Assembly (NCBI GenBank): GCA_013399855.1
Contig: VXAY01012530.1
Location: 6,811,881 to 6,875,880, forward strand
Length of the DNA stretch: 64,000 nucleotides
Direction: 5' to 3'
Source: Oxyruncus cristatus
Lineage: Eukaryota > Chordata > Aves > Passeriformes > Cotingidae
The translations under genes were made by a program, and so were the position numbers. Numbering within the stretch: the first letter of the stretch is position 1; each line of letters begins with the position of its first letter. This document shows, piece after piece, positions 36,216-50,156 of the stretch. The notes beneath the pieces were generated by a model. The model was not told the DNA's origin, searched no databases, and saw only the letters and a list, made by a program, of their open reading frames with translations.

Positions 36216-39200
36216 GACAAAGTGCCTTTGTCCCACTAAATGATAAGAGGAGGGAGCAGGATCTCTGCTCAGTAATGGCACACTGAGGCACAGCCTGGAG
36301 ATGCCTAGACCTTGCTCCAGTGAAGACTCTGGGTCTTGCCACAGTTTCCTCATAAGAAAGTCCTCTCCTTTTCCCTCAAAGACCATCTCTGCTGTGCCAA
36401 AACTCACAGCAGCTACAGTATCCCCGTCAGCTACTTACCCACTCACTGTTCTGGAAACTGGGAACAGCTATCCCGTTATACCCTACAAAAATCAGTTAAC
36501 CCTGGCAACATAAGTCACACGGTTCGGAGTATATTTCTGCTCATAAGGCGAGAAAACGGCTAGATGGCTATGAGTTCACTTTACACCATCATTCTATAGT
36601 GAAAAAAGGAGGAAGGAGATATAAAGCAGGGGCACAGCAGGACTGAAGCTCAGAAAGGCTGAAAACAGCCAGACTCGAAGTTCAAAAAACCCACTTCTCA
36701 AATGATATTTTCTTCAGACTAGACTTTCTCAAAGTCAAGTGGAGGCTGATATTCAAACTCCTTATATTTGCTGCCTGTACCCTGCTTAGTGAAATATTCT
36801 ATATCTGCCTCTTTATACACTGTCCTTCTGAGGGACTGAACAGGGACACTAATTACAAATTGAGAAAGGACAGGAAAAGAAGAAACTTAAGGTAGATCTT
36901 GAAAAAAAAAAAAAAAAAAAAACAAACCACCGCTCCTCAAATATCCATTAAAATATTATGGTTGCTAACAGCAAGACTATGTTGATGTGAGCCAGAGAAG
37001 GAGCCAGAGAAAGAACCTTTCAAAAAAAGTACACAGATACTTCTGTAGCTAAGTCGTGATATAATATCAAGAGTAGAAAGTGTTAGCAAGCAATACTAAT
37101 GTCACTCTAATCTGCTTTTTGGAGGAGTAAACACCTATCCTCTCAGACCTTTGTAGACACAAGCAGAAATGGCACTTTTGCTACTTTCCTTCTTGTCTTA
37201 GGATAGTTAAAAATTTTAGTCATTCATTACACTTACTACAGTGCTGGCTTTGTCACAACTGATGTATCTACTGACAGCCTAACAAAATCACAGACATATG
37301 TGTTAACATGCAAAAAAAAAAAAAAAAACCACAAAAAAAAAACTGAGTGCCACAGAGGACAAGATATCCCTGTTGTCAAGGTCAATGAAGCCTGTGAGCA
37401 TCATAGGGCTGAGACATTCAAATCTCCAGGGATCAAGATTGAAGATGATATTAGCAGAGGAAGAAGCAGAGCATCTTGTTCTTCAGCAGGAGCTTTAATG
37501 TTTAAGATGCTGCCCTAGCAACTGAGGCACAGGCCAAAAGCATCAGGCAAGACAGAACTAAAAGGTAAAATGATAGGCAGGTAATGGACAGTATATTAAA
37601 CCAAGGAAATTAGAAATTTTATTTTCCTTGCAATCATTTAACTACTCAAAGATATCTGGAGGTGCTAACTCCTACTTCTCAACTTTTTGGCTAATTAATT
37701 TTTTCCCATTCTAAAAGCTTCATTTTAATTAGCTCCCAAGTTGAGCTGCTGTGAAGAGGTTTTATTTTCACTGTCTTTTTTCTATAAGTAAAAAACAATT
37801 ACTTCAAAAATATGCACTCATTAAAAATAATTCGTGATTTTGATACCTCTAATAAATGCAAGTGACACAGGAAAAATAAGTTGCTGGGGTTTTGTCATAA
37901 TTGAGTCGTTTAGTACCACAACAGAAAAAAAAAAAAAAAAAAGAGACATATATTTAAATATCAGAAACCTTCCAAATATCGGAAACCTTCCAAGTAGATT
38001 AAGTCTGGAATTCAGGAGTAATTAAAGAGAGACTCAAGTTCTTTAGTCAGACAATGGATAGGTTCTTACAACAGTTGCCACAAAACACTTTCATAGTTGT
38101 CTTCATTACAGCTTGGAATTTTTCATTCCACAAACTACAGCACAAAGAGCCATGTGCAATACAGTTGCTACTGTAGCAAAATGTGAAAACAGCATAACTG
38201 TCAATTTATTCCTCACATTTACATAGCTAGTTTAGCCTCCAATTAGGATGTTCACAGTTATAAATAAGTAGAGAAGTAAACTTTTATGTCAATTTGTGTC
38301 TGTAACAAATGCATCTGTTGAAAAGATGGCAATTACCACGGATTAAAAATGAAGTCCATGAAATGCTATGTTACATATTTGAAGATTATGTAGCAGTTTT
38401 TTAAATTACTGATGCCTTTGATATAAGCCTTGCCTTGAAATATGAACGTTGTTACCACAAATAGAAAATGAAATCAGGGAGACAGAAATTTCCATCTTTG
38501 TCTTTTATATCTCCTAACTAGATAATTCTATTTTATTATTATTTTAACCAGGCAAAACCCAAGAAGCATTTTTCTACACTGGATCAAACATTTTGCTCAT
38601 TAAGAAATATTGCAGTCTTTATTGAATTGAAGTGTATCTCATGTAAGGCAACTCGTCAACCCAAATACAGGTTTAATCAAATACAGGTTCAACTTAAAAT
38701 TTACCAATGCCAGTGACATCAGCATATATAATGCCTTTGATTCTGGAGTTCAATGACACTGGCTAAACCATGACATCTAATTAACACAAATACATGTTTT
38801 ACTTATTTCTCTGTAATTTTCAGCTTTGTTGCTGTTTTCTAAAGAGAAGCATGATAGGACATCCCTATCAAAATATTCAGGTTATCACTTGATTCAATTC
38901 TACTTAAAGTCTACCGTTTTGCAACCGATTTACATTTAGCATTCATTTCTCATGCATGAGTTGACCCACTTACACATGCAGTAAATCCATGCCTTTGGGG
39001 ATTTTTCTGGATGGCTTGCTTTATTTCCACCACACAACTCATTTTATTTTGTCAATACAGTGAGCAAGGTTACAGTCATCCTGTCAAATTTATTTATTTA
39101 AATTAGAATCAGAAAGACTATATTACTCCCTGTGGAACTTCACTGAAAAGTTTTTGCAACTTTGAGGCTACATAACTTTTGTAATCAAGTAATTTCAGAT

Positions 39201-39569
39201 GAAAACAGTGATACAGAAAAAATAGGTCGTAGTTACAGCAACTTTTTCTGTAAACTTATAAAAGACTTCAGGAATCCCAAAAAAACATAATCAACCACAT
39301 TAACATATATCATATTTTGCATGCTTAAAAAAACTAGACAAAAGAGATTTTTCTAAGCAAGCCTATAGAATAAAGTCAGATGGAATAAGATCTTTTAAGA
39401 AGCAGTTATATAGGCATCACATCAGCTTGCTTTGACTACCAGAGATACACTTGACCTAAAATATTTCCCCCTGCACCTCTGAGGACAGTTCCAGCTTCAC
39501 ATTTGAGAGGCTTCTTTGAGGTCACTTACCATCCTCACAGTGGAGCTGCTAAAAGGGAGCCTTCCCCAC
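36216..39569. other. Non-coding stretch with several A-runs
   Basis: A-runs of 21 (36902-36922), 17 plus 10 (37312-37342) and 18 (37925-37942) bases are present. None has a recognisable retroposon body next to it. A 16-bp direct repeat containing GAAACCTTCCAA lies at about 37963-37992. No gene is supported. Confidence 0.55.
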
Positions 39570-39660
39570 ACAGAAATTGTCCCAAGGTCACATGCCATTC
39601 AAGTCCAAATAGACTTGTGTCTGACAGACAAGCACTTCCATTTTATACAATTTGCTAATG
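39570..39660 (+). repeat. Possible MIR-like fragment
   Basis: TTGTCCCAAGGTCACATGCC followed about 45 bp later by TCTGACAGACAAGCACTTCC follows the order of the MIR consensus (TTGCCCAAGGTCACA... then CTGACTCC..AGCACTT). Similarity outside these two blocks is poor. Confidence 0.38.
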
Positions 39661-41085
39661 TGGTGTTTCACATTAGTAGCTCACCTGAACTTCAGTATAC
39701 ATTTGGGGTTAGTGTTTCAATGGACTTACCCCAAAGGCCTATCTGAATTCACACACCTCATGTTATTCCAGGTAGAATGGGATATAACAACCATTATAAA
39801 TCCTTATTTTTAACGCTAACAGTTTTTCCAAATGCAGTTGCCTCTCTCAGGCAGGGATTTGTTTTCCAGCTTCTCAATGACAAAATGCTTCTGTGAAGAG
39901 TCATGCATCTTTCCACCTGTCTTACAAAAGAAGCAGCCTCATAACAATGTCACTCTTTCTCCTACTCCTGACCAGGTAGTTGACCTTCAGCAGGTGAAGA
40001 ATGCCACCTTGTTAGGGATATCTGTTTTACTACCCCCATGGAATAGAGCCTAATACAACATAGTTATACACCGATGAAAACTGAACATCCACATGCTCGG
40101 CAGAACTTTTACCATAAAGTTACCTAAATTATTCGATTCCACCTGTACTGACAGATTCACACATAATGACTGCAATGACTATATAACATTCCAAAAGGTA
40201 TCCTTCAACTTGGCATTTTGGGGTCTAAAAATAATGTTTCTTCCCACATGTTGGGAGCCATTGTCATGTATACCACAAGGATTTAGAAAGAGAGACCAAG
40301 AAAGATAATCTGAGAAAGTTATGGGGACAGAAAAAGAAGTCAGAGACACCCCTGATGAATCATCAACACATTGTTCTGGATTCCCAGCAATCTTTTCCAA
40401 CTTCTCAACAAACAGCTGTAAAATTCCCTAGCAAAGGCTCTGTCTCCCTCTACCTCTAATGGAAGGCTGACACAGAAGGTAATGGTTTACTCTAGGTGCT
40501 ACTTACTGCATTAACATAAATACTTTAATCTCTGTGCTTTAGTTCTTCATTTAAATAAGGTCTGCATAAAAGAGATTCCAATACCTTCCCATTTCTTAGG
40601 CAACTCTAGCAACAATGTAAATGAAAACCATTAAAGAAGCGAGAAAGAAGCTTTAGAAAAACTCCATGAAGAAGTTACAGGTTCTTTTTACATTTTATAG
40701 TGTGTGGAATATCATACCATACAGTAAATAAACAGTAAATGTAAGAAAATATTAGAAAGCTGAATGTTTGGTGACTATTGTTCTGCACAGGGATCACCGT
40801 AGGAAGAAGTGACAAAGCACCATGACATTAAATAACTTCAGACTTTTTATTGAAAGCGTAGGTAAAGAATTCATATACATAAGGATTAATTTAGCACCAT
40901 CTTTTTCTAACTTTGCATAATGCTTTGATAATGATCAATAAAGAAATATTTTTAAGTAGAATACACACTGAGGTTTCAAATGCATTCTCAAAGGTTTCAA
41001 TTTCTGGCACAAGTTCTATCTAAAATATTACTTACATGTCTGCAGATTCATAATTTCTTAAGCATGAGTTCAGTCATTTTCACAA
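39661..41085. other. AT-rich non-coding stretch
   Basis: No gene or repeat recognised. Overlapping short frames on both strands at 39.8-40.4 kb look random. Confidence 0.5.
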
Positions 41086-41491
41086 AATCACAGAATATGC
41101 CAAGTTGGAAGGGACCCACAAGCATCACTGAGTCCAACCCTTAGACCTGCGCAGGACCATTCCCAAGAGTCACACCTTGTGCCTGAGAGTATCACCCAAA
41201 TGCTTCTTGAACTCTGTCAGGCTTGGTGCTGTGACCACTTCCCAGGGAAGGTTGTTCCAGTGCCCAACCACCCTCTGGGGAAGAACCATCTTCTAATACT
41301 CATCCTAAATTTCCCCTGACACAACTTCAGGTTCCCTCGGGTTCTGCCCCTGGTCACCAAAGACAAGAGATCAGTGCCTGCCCCTCCTCCTCCTCTCACA
41401 AGGAAGTTGTACAATGCAATGAGATCTCCCCTCAGTCTCCTCCAGGTTGAACAGACGAAGTGACCTCAGATGCTCCTCATATGGCTTCCCC
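41086..41491 (-). repeat. CR1 LINE, about 400 bp of 3' end, minus strand
   Basis: The plus strand reads AATCACAGAATATGCCAAGT, TGGAAGGGACCCACAAGC, then GAGTCCAACCC, CACACCTTGTGCCTGAGAGT, GTTGTTCCAGTGCCCAACCA, CCCTGGTCACCAAAGAC, GAGATCTCCCCTCAGTCTCC and TCCAGGTTGAACAGACGAAG. This is the complement of the CR1 3' end in full order. It is the longest and clearest young-type CR1 of the window. It reaches into the region that in full elements encodes the end of the reverse-transcriptase protein, but no usable frame remains. Confidence 0.97.
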
Positions 41492-44400
41492 TTAATTTCT
41501 GAAAGCTTACAAAATATGAAAGCTATATAAAAACCTGCAAAAACTACTCATGGTCATTGAAAAATAATGTGATTCTTTTGCTAAGTCATTTCTAAAGCAT
41601 TTATTAGGACTCTACCTTTAAAGGTAGAATGATTTCTGCTTACTGAAAATGGGAAGTCAAAAAAACTTCAGAAACATTAGAAAGTCAAAGGACCTGGGGC
41701 TTCTCAGAATTTCCATTTGTATGTATCTATACAAAGCAAGGTTGGAAGATCAATCCACAAAAGAACCAGGTTGGATGTGAATCTATGCATGTGTGTTCAC
41801 TGCAAAGGAGAGCAGTAGGAGCTCCACCTTCTTGCAGAGATACACTCATATCAGCAATAGGAATTACATATTCAACCTCCTTGTTTTCATCCAGAAAAAA
41901 ATGCTGTTGAAGGCAACTGATAGATGCTTAACCACATGAGTTATATGCAGTATATTTGCAGTGCAGCTGTGTGGAATTAAGCCTATAGCATACCAAATAA
42001 TGAATAGCTCTCAGAGTTGTAGTTCATGTTAAACTGTCAGAGGAATCAAGGGGAACAGAAGGCAATCGGTACCATGGTGCATCCAGCCTAACCCACATGC
42101 CACGGACATGCAGCAATTCAGGCACTGGTCAGCAAGTGCTTTTCATCTATGTTAGTAGACACGACTGTCACACACGACTAAATGCTTATTTTCCAAGTGA
42201 AACAACAACGTAAAAGTCATGCTTAGGAATACAAGGGCAGTCAAATAAAGTACGAATAACTTCAGAAGCAGTTAAAATCCCAGCATTGCCCAGAACAGCA
42301 TAAGCTCTTTTTGTATGTGATTTAACATGCTTACCCAGTCTCTTCGTTGATGGTTGGTTTGATGGGTGGTTGAAATGTAGACATTGATGTTGCTGTTATT
42401 TTTTCCTGTTCCCTATTCTTCTCCTTCACTTCTATTCAATGGAGGAAAAAACGCCATTGGAGACAAGTATCTGGAGGCTTTGCGCTGCAAATCCTACAAA
42501 TGAAGCTCTGGGCCATGTTAACATCTTCTCCTGCCAATTTTCTCTACAATCTGTTTTAGCAATTTAAGAGATCATTTTATGTTTGAGCAAGTAAACAGGT
42601 TGAACAGCTCTGCCAATAGCTTCCAAATAGGGAGCCATGGCTCATTGTCTGTTAGGGACAGTTTCTAATTTCAGATGTGCAGATGTGCACAACTACAGTT
42701 GCAATATGTTTTGTGTCCTGCTTTAGTTTCTACTGAAGATATATTTTTATCATATCTGAGGTAGTATCCAATTCCTTATCATTTGTGTCTTTCTCCAGAT
42801 AACAGGTGTTTAGTTGATTCAAATTATGAGGGAAATCCTGCCCTCTGCTGCATCCCTGAAGCTGTATAAATTTAACTGGTGGTAGAACGTGAATGATACT
42901 GAAAAAAAAAACAACACCATGTACCATATTTCATTAAAGACATTTAAAGGCAATTAATAAACAGCTTTTCTAATTAAAATCCACATAAAACACTTTCAAA
43001 AATGCTTCAAGGTTTTCATGCTCTCTCTCTGCGGCCAATACAGGCTTCACTAATTTCAGGGAGGAGTTCAAGTCCCAGTACAAAGGGGAGAAGCTCTCTT
43101 ACCCCATGGGGGGTGATTCAGTGACCTTCCCTTCACTAACTCTACTGTCCTTCCTAACTTCTTCACCAAAATAGGATACCTTGGAAACGTGCTTTTTAAA
43201 GCAGATTTAATCTATTTTCTTATTTTCCTTCTTTGCATTAACATACAGTTTTCATTTTATATGCAATCCAAAACTACTGGAAAAATGAGTCACATACAAA
43301 TAAATGAACTGTATTACTTCATTTTGCTAGTTCTCAAAGGGAAGATGGGCACAGATGTACAGTGCTTCTTGCTCCTACATGATTTAAGTTCATAACAGCA
43401 TTAATATGGAAGTGAGAAATGCCTTTACATGGGCTCTCAGAGCAATCAGGGCAACCACTGTGAAAGCTTCCACACACCCTTTGAGCCATACAACCAAGGC
43501 AGCAACCTCTACTGCTCAAGCACTGGCCTTTATCTTAATGAAAGCTTCTCACTCCATCAATTCACATGGACACCTGTTTTCCTTTATACTTTGCAGACAT
43601 TTACCAGGAACAGATTTAAGAAAGAGCAGCTTATTTCACACAGGATAAAACATGCTTCAACTCATATAGCTAGACATAAAAGTGCAGTGGCAGTAAGCTG
43701 CAGCTCATTGCTGCAAACCACTGAAAGTGTTCCATTTCCCTAAAGGAAGTATTATTATATTGAGTTCCTACTTCCTCATTTAGCCAGTGTCATGACAGAT
43801 CAATAACCTTTTGCCATCATCTTTAATTATTCTGTTCTTTTTCCCACCTTAACTTTTTCCTTGCGAATCCAGAGTGCAGTTAGCTTATTTGCAAAATCAC
43901 CTATGAAAATACAAGGTATGTTTTTCATTTTGAGAATATCTGCATTCATATCGAAAATCCTCTCAAAGTTCAAGATGAACAAAAACCACTGCAAGGTCCT
44001 TTACAAAATTTACACACTTGTCTGTGTGAACAGTATACATTTTTTTGTAGTGACTACATATTCAATGCTAAAAGCATGCTGTACATCTGCATAACTGGGC
44101 TTTTAATGATAAAAAAACCACAAGATACTGGGAAACATTTTATTCTTTTCTAAGAAACTGCATTCTGGTCCTAATACCTCCATTGTGACATAAAATAAAT
44201 TCCATAACTTCAGTCTAAGTCTGCAGAGGTAGGGCTGCTGGTGGCAAAATAGCAACCCAAATCCAATACCCTCTGTCAACCCATTCTCCTTCCACTCCTC
44301 CTGTGAATTTTTTCCTCACAAAGTTTATATTCATAGCATAAGAGATTCTTTAAAAAGTCAGAGGACTGTGCTAATATTCGTGTATGATGCCAAACTTGAT

Positions 44401-47400
44401 ATCAGGACAAAAGAGACAACATTTTAAAAATGTTTACGCTAATTAACCTCTATTATCACTAGTGTTTTTTTTTTTATGTATCTTTATCAATAATATCTAC
44501 ACAGTTAACTATGCTCACTTACCCCTCCAATGAAGTTGTTACAATTTTCGCTCAAATAGGCTCTTTGAGAAGTATCTAATACTTCAAGGTGAAATCAAAA
44601 CAAAACTGAAAATCAAATAGATATATTAGTATTCTTCCATTTTTCTATATATGAAAAGCAAAATTAATCTAGAATTATTAAAGGGCTTACCTTTCAGTGT
44701 CTTGAAATCTTAATTAGATCCTTAGTCCATGACATATACTGCTTATCTGATAAATACAGAAACTACCCTGTGTGGAATGCATTTCTATAATACAGCAGTT
44801 TTCTAATTAGATTCAAGTCGTGGCCTATGCAGAATTATTTTTCTAGGATATTATGCTATAAAGGATTTTATGATTTAAGCGTAAGCAGAAATGAATGCAA
44901 CTTCTTTTATCATGCACAATTTAAAATTCCATTTTACGCATCCAGATTAATTATAATAGAGTTCCTTACTTGGAATCTCTGTCAGCTATATACATAGAGA
45001 AAAGAAAACAACTCTGTATTGTTAAGATTGGATAGAACAAATCTAGATCGTTAAGACTGGGTGGTTAGAAATGAAGAGACAGGAGCGATACATGCAATCA
45101 CCAAGGAAAAAAACTGAAATAAAACCATTTTTCACATTTCAAAAAGCTATTTCTGAGACTGAAAAGTCAGGTATCTTTGGTTCAGGAATCAGACAGTATC
45201 ATAATTTGTGCAACAAGGTCTTCCACTAGAAGAGAAACCCCCTTGATCCATTTAAACATAGAGGTAGGAAGATAGCTCTGTCCCATGTCACAAAACTATT
45301 TGTTTGTTTTTATCATCTCCTTTTCCCACTACAGAAAACCCAATACTCTTTGAACAAGGGAGAGATAAAGAGCAGGCAAGTGAGGTGTGTCATACTATTC
45401 TGTACTCTGATGTTGAGGCTATTGGGCTTGGGAGATCTAATTAATTTCTTGGCGTGGCAATATCCAAAACTGAGCACCACAGGCCTGCTGTAGGGTACTC
45501 CTCTCAACCTCTCCTAACGGAGCAGACCCGTGTGAGGGATTAAGTATTCATCACAGCATTGCTCGTTTCATCTCCTTGATGCGTTCCAGAGCTACCCCAT
45601 GCAAAAGAATCACTCTTGCTTGAGGAAGCTATATAGGTCACAAGAGGACCTAATTTACATTCCTGGTCTGAATAAAAAGTACAGCTGATTAAAACCAGGG
45701 ACTCGCTGAAGTTTCCCAGATCCCAAATGGAAGTCTTAATGGCCATGCTTTTTGCCACTCTGAAGAATACATCTTCCTCTCTTACAAACCAGGAGTTTAA
45801 GTTAACCCAGTATGAACGTAAGAGATGAGCTTTTGTTCTCATCTTATCTACACACAGGAGCATTTGTACATCTCTTAAATTAACTGTCCTCTCCATTGGC
45901 CAAGGCTCCAGGAAATGAGCCTAAATTTTTCACGTCTAAGAACAGCTCTGGAGATCAAAATCTTAACTAGTCAATGCTTTGGCAAGAATGGTACATCCCC
46001 ATTGCTGTGAAAAACTAATATTTTTCATTGACTTTTTTTTTCCAGTAATATATCAACCTCAAGAAAAGGTTTTTCTTTCAAGTAAACAAATTCCATCATT
46101 TTCTTCTGATTATACTTACATTGGGTGTCTCTGATGCCATGCTGTTGTTTTATCACCACAGTGAATGATTCAAAAACATTTTCACAAAATAATCCATGGG
46201 GACAAGTTCTTGCAGCAGAAGAATGATCAGGAGGAAAGCCAAGACAAGCTAATAGTATTGATTCTGTATCATTTCTAGCTCACACTAGTTCTTACCTATA
46301 TCATAACTTGCACTACATATTACCCAATATTCCTTTATGCAGTGAGTTAAACATGTTATGAGGGAATACAATACAAACAAATAACTTTCCTAGTGGAAGT
46401 TAATCAGTAAGTATGTTAAAAAAAATTTAAAAATTAAAAAATAAAATAGTATGTCAGAAAAAATCCCATTTTTAAAAATCCCATTCCTGTAAGCTAATGA
46501 AACTCTTCAAGTTTTGCTATTTGCCATTTCTTTCTCATCTTGCAGAACATTGTCTTGCATGTATTTTCTTATAAAACTCAGCATCGAAATGTTATCTGCT
46601 TCTAGAAAATTCCATCTTGTCAGTTATGCTATTTTTTTCAGTTTTACAGCCCCTGCTAAAAAAGAGACAAAACTGTATAACTTAAATAATTTATATAGTT
46701 TATATGTAAATTAAAAGTTACAAAAGTATTCTTACTCGTTGGAAAATCTATTAGAAAAGGAAAAAGTGTCAAATCATTTTAATAAAGAAAATACTTTGAG
46801 CATACTAGCTGAAAGCTGGAGAGGTGAACACACGTTTCCAATGTGCTGTACAAGTCCATGGTATACAGTTACACACACTCCAAAATCAGACATACACAAA
46901 TCCATCACCAAAATCACATTCTTCACTCAGACTTCATCAGAAACACCAACAAACTCACTCAGACACACTAGTTCTCCATCACTTGAGGTAGCAGTCACAT
47001 ACATTACTGATTTGTTCCTGTGTCCTTTTCAGTCTTTGTAACTCGGGCGTATCAGTCACAATACTGAACCCTCTTCCTTTGCTTTCTTCAAAGTCTCTTT
47101 TGTATTTTACCTACAGAATAGAAAATACAGAAGAACAGGGTTGTTTTCATTTTCCATAATGTGCCCCTAGCAATCTAGCAATTCTTTTTTACTGTAAATA
47201 AAGCACTTGTAAAAGGCTTTCAGCTTTTAAAGGAGAAGCGTGCCTTCATCCACTAACAGAGATAGGCAGCAACTGGACAAAATTTCCCAGTTGCCTGAGC
47301 AACTGCCTACTCTGGGGGTGCCATGGGCTCATCTCCACGCATACTGCAACTGTGGAAAGATCATACTGTGGTCATTTCATTCACAGAGCAGTTACCACAG

Positions 47401-49172
47401 AACTATAGATGCCAGCACAGCATCAAGCAAGCACCTATACCCACAGAAAAAAAAATAGTTATAACTAAATTTGGAGGTCTTCTAATACACAGCTTCACAT
47501 TTCACCCTCTCTTCATGATTATTCTACCAGTCTCTTTCCCTGTTGAAATATAGATTACACATTAAAAAATACTGCATGAAAAGAGTATTCAGAATATCAT
47601 GAAGTCAAACATTGGTAAGTAAGGGAATGGCTGCCTGTAAAAGCTTAATTTTTTCCTCTTGCACATATGCATTCAGATACTGTCTTTAATGAGGTACTCA
47701 TCCTTTGACAAGGCCCCCTGCTTTATTCTCTACACATCAGAGATGATTCCATATGCGGTTGTATCTTTTTTTCGGACCAGACTATTCAAATCCTACCATC
47801 AAGGCAGGAATATTGGTTTCACCAGGACCTTTTATATAGCTCTCATCACAGCCATTAATCAATCTTCGTAATGCACCCTGGAAAGTGGGAATGGCAATAT
47901 CCACACTTCTAGGGCAACATGCAAACTGAGGTGAAATGAGCTCAATTTCCAAAAAGATACAGGGGTCTCAGGGTGTTCACTGTCAGATTCCTAACAGCCG
48001 AATATGTTCAAATTATGGACTTTGAGTTACAAACACCCAGTACTTCTGCAAATCAGTCTTGGGGATCTCAGTTTCAACATAAAGAAACAAGACAAAATCT
48101 GCAAAATAGTAAGTCACCGATGAGCAACAGACAAAACTCTGCAGAGTCAGGAGCCATCTCTCCCCAGACAGATTCATCTACCTTACCCATATAAACTTCC
48201 TTTTACTTCCTGTGTCCCCTGCTTTATTCGCTACACACATCCAGATTTTGCAGCACCTGGGAGAACACTAGTACAGACAAAGCAGGATTCTCCTTCACAC
48301 AACTGATAACCAGAAAACATCCACCACATGTACCAAGTTCAAGGTTGGCTTAGGTTTATTTCAAAAGCAAGTACCTAATGTTATGATGGTCATGCACAGG
48401 AATAAATACCTCTAGATCATGAACATTAAGTTTCAGAAGGCTATAGAATAGAGTTTGTCCTGCCCATCCTAAATCTCAATGAGTATGTTAATAACTTTTG
48501 GTTTTTCTTCAAATGCCATTTTGGCATATATCCTTGTATATAGTTCACACATATGCCCATCACACAAATCCTTGAGACACTGCAGTAAATGACCTGACCA
48601 ATGAACCATTTTTCCTGTGTTCCACATTTACAGCTAGTTGTAGATTTCACACAAGTATAATCTTTTCACACCACCCTGAGACAAAGGAAACAGCACTTCC
48701 ACTGGGGCTTTTGAGACAACCACAGGTTGATTAGCCCATGCCTTTCTGTTCATCTACCCCAGGTTCAACCGCTCTGCACCTTTCCTTCCATTTCACCACT
48801 CTTTTCAGGTATCACTTTGTCTCCTGAATTTCTAAACTACTGTAGTCCATCTCTCCTTGGCTTCTTGCTAAATCCCTTTACCCAAGGCACTCCAATTTTC
48901 GTTGCCTATTATCTCCCTTCTACCAAATGACTCTCCATCTTCCCACCAACCCTCAGAGGATTCCTTAAACATACTATTCCAGGATTGTTGCTAAGAAAGA
49001 GGTCTCGGAAATATCTGTAAACTTTCTTTATTTGAAGTCATACGAAACTTTATCAAAATTGGACAGAATTCCATGGCCAAGGACACATGCCTAACACAAA
49101 AGACTTCCATTTCAGCAAGCCTCAGCTCCTCTGCCCTAAATGCTAAGAAAACTGAACTGTTAAACAACTCAC

Positions 49173-49173
<1 letters not shown>
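41492..49173. other. AT-rich non-coding stretch, one perfect palindrome, no supported gene
   Basis: No gene or classified repeat was found over about 7.7 kb. The 44640-44990 part is rich in TAATTA/ATTAAT-type motifs and lacks repeats, and could be a conserved regulatory element (impression only). The 118-codon minus-strand frame at 45540-45896 has no recognisable domain. Confidence 0.5.
41611..41628. repeat. Perfect 18-bp palindrome
   Basis: TCTACCTTTAAAGGTAGA is its own reverse complement with no loop. It stands alone in AT-rich DNA. The inverted half-sites (TTAAAGGTAGA) are compatible with a dimeric protein-binding site, but chance is also possible in 64 kb. Confidence 0.7.

Positions 49174-49214
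<41 letters not shown>
49174..49214 (+). repeat. Poly(A) tract of 41 bases
   Basis: An uninterrupted run of 41 A follows ACTCACC and ends in CACC. This is the longest homopolymer in the window. Its length could suggest a recent retroposon tail, but no SINE, LINE or processed-gene body is recognised upstream, and CR1 elements do not end in poly(A). Slippage growth of a shorter A-run is as likely. Confidence 0.95.
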
Positions 49215-49215
<1 letters not shown>

Positions 49216-50156
49216 ACCTTGTTAATTATTCCAAGGGAACAAAAGGTTATCCTAGTCTCAGCCTTGGAAACTGCTAAGTATTTTGCATAAAAATTCCACA
49301 TTTGACCTGAAGCAGGCAGCTGACATGGAAATGCTCAGCCTTACTGTTTAAAGTTTATCAGAATTATGAGTGAACACATCTTACAATGAGAAATGGGCTT
49401 AGCCCTGCCTACAAGAGAGATTACCTATTCTTAGAAAGAGCATTTCCTGCTATTAATTTCAAATGTTCTAGCCATTAACTTCAAATGACCTTTATTCATC
49501 TCACAAAGGAACAGAAGAAGAAGAAAGGGAGGGAACTAGATAGGTTTAACTTAATATTATTTTAATCCTTCAGTCAGATAAAAAGGGCTTCTAATCTCTA
49601 TTAATAAATCACTTCACAAGAGTAAGGTTAACTATAGTTCTCTGAGCAGCTACTCTGAAACCATTAAAAAAATTATTTAAAACATTAGTAGAGTTAATAT
49701 ATGCATTATTGGATTTTGCTATCTAACTTCAAAATGTAGATTTGAGTTATAAAAACCACAAAGAAACATAATAAATCATGAAGACCCCTGCGCTCTGTGA
49801 AATGTAGCCCACTAAAACTACTAGTTGTAGTAGTAGAACGGTGTAAATTCAAAAGAAAAAACACCTCAGTTTCCAGAAAATGCGAAATAATAAAGACGTC
49901 ATCAGTCATTTAGAACTTGGATTCAAACAAAACTCTTATTTAGTATCAAGAATTAATATGAATGAGGACAAAACAACTGCTGATTGACCTCCAATTTCAT
50001 ATAATTTAAAAGTTCAGGTTTTGCTTGACCAGAAAACTTTTAGTCACTACAAAATCTGGGATTAAAATGCAAATTAATTGCTTTAAACCAATTTACAGTA
50101 GAAAAGAATATTCTGCATAGGAGCTGTAAAAATCACTATAACAATTGACTTAACCA
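49215..50156. other. AT-rich non-coding stretch
   Basis: No gene or repeat recognised. A purine-rich patch (AGAAGAAGAAAGGGAGGG) lies near 49515. Confidence 0.5.

Noticed and set aside
39090..39165. Possible second old CR1 piece (CTCCCTGTGGAACTTCACTG)
   Set aside because: Only one short block resembles CR1, and flanking sequence does not follow the expected order.
45540..45896. 118-codon minus-strand open frame
   Set aside because: No domain, no repeat of known type, no splice partners. This length is expected a few times by chance in 64 kb on six frames.
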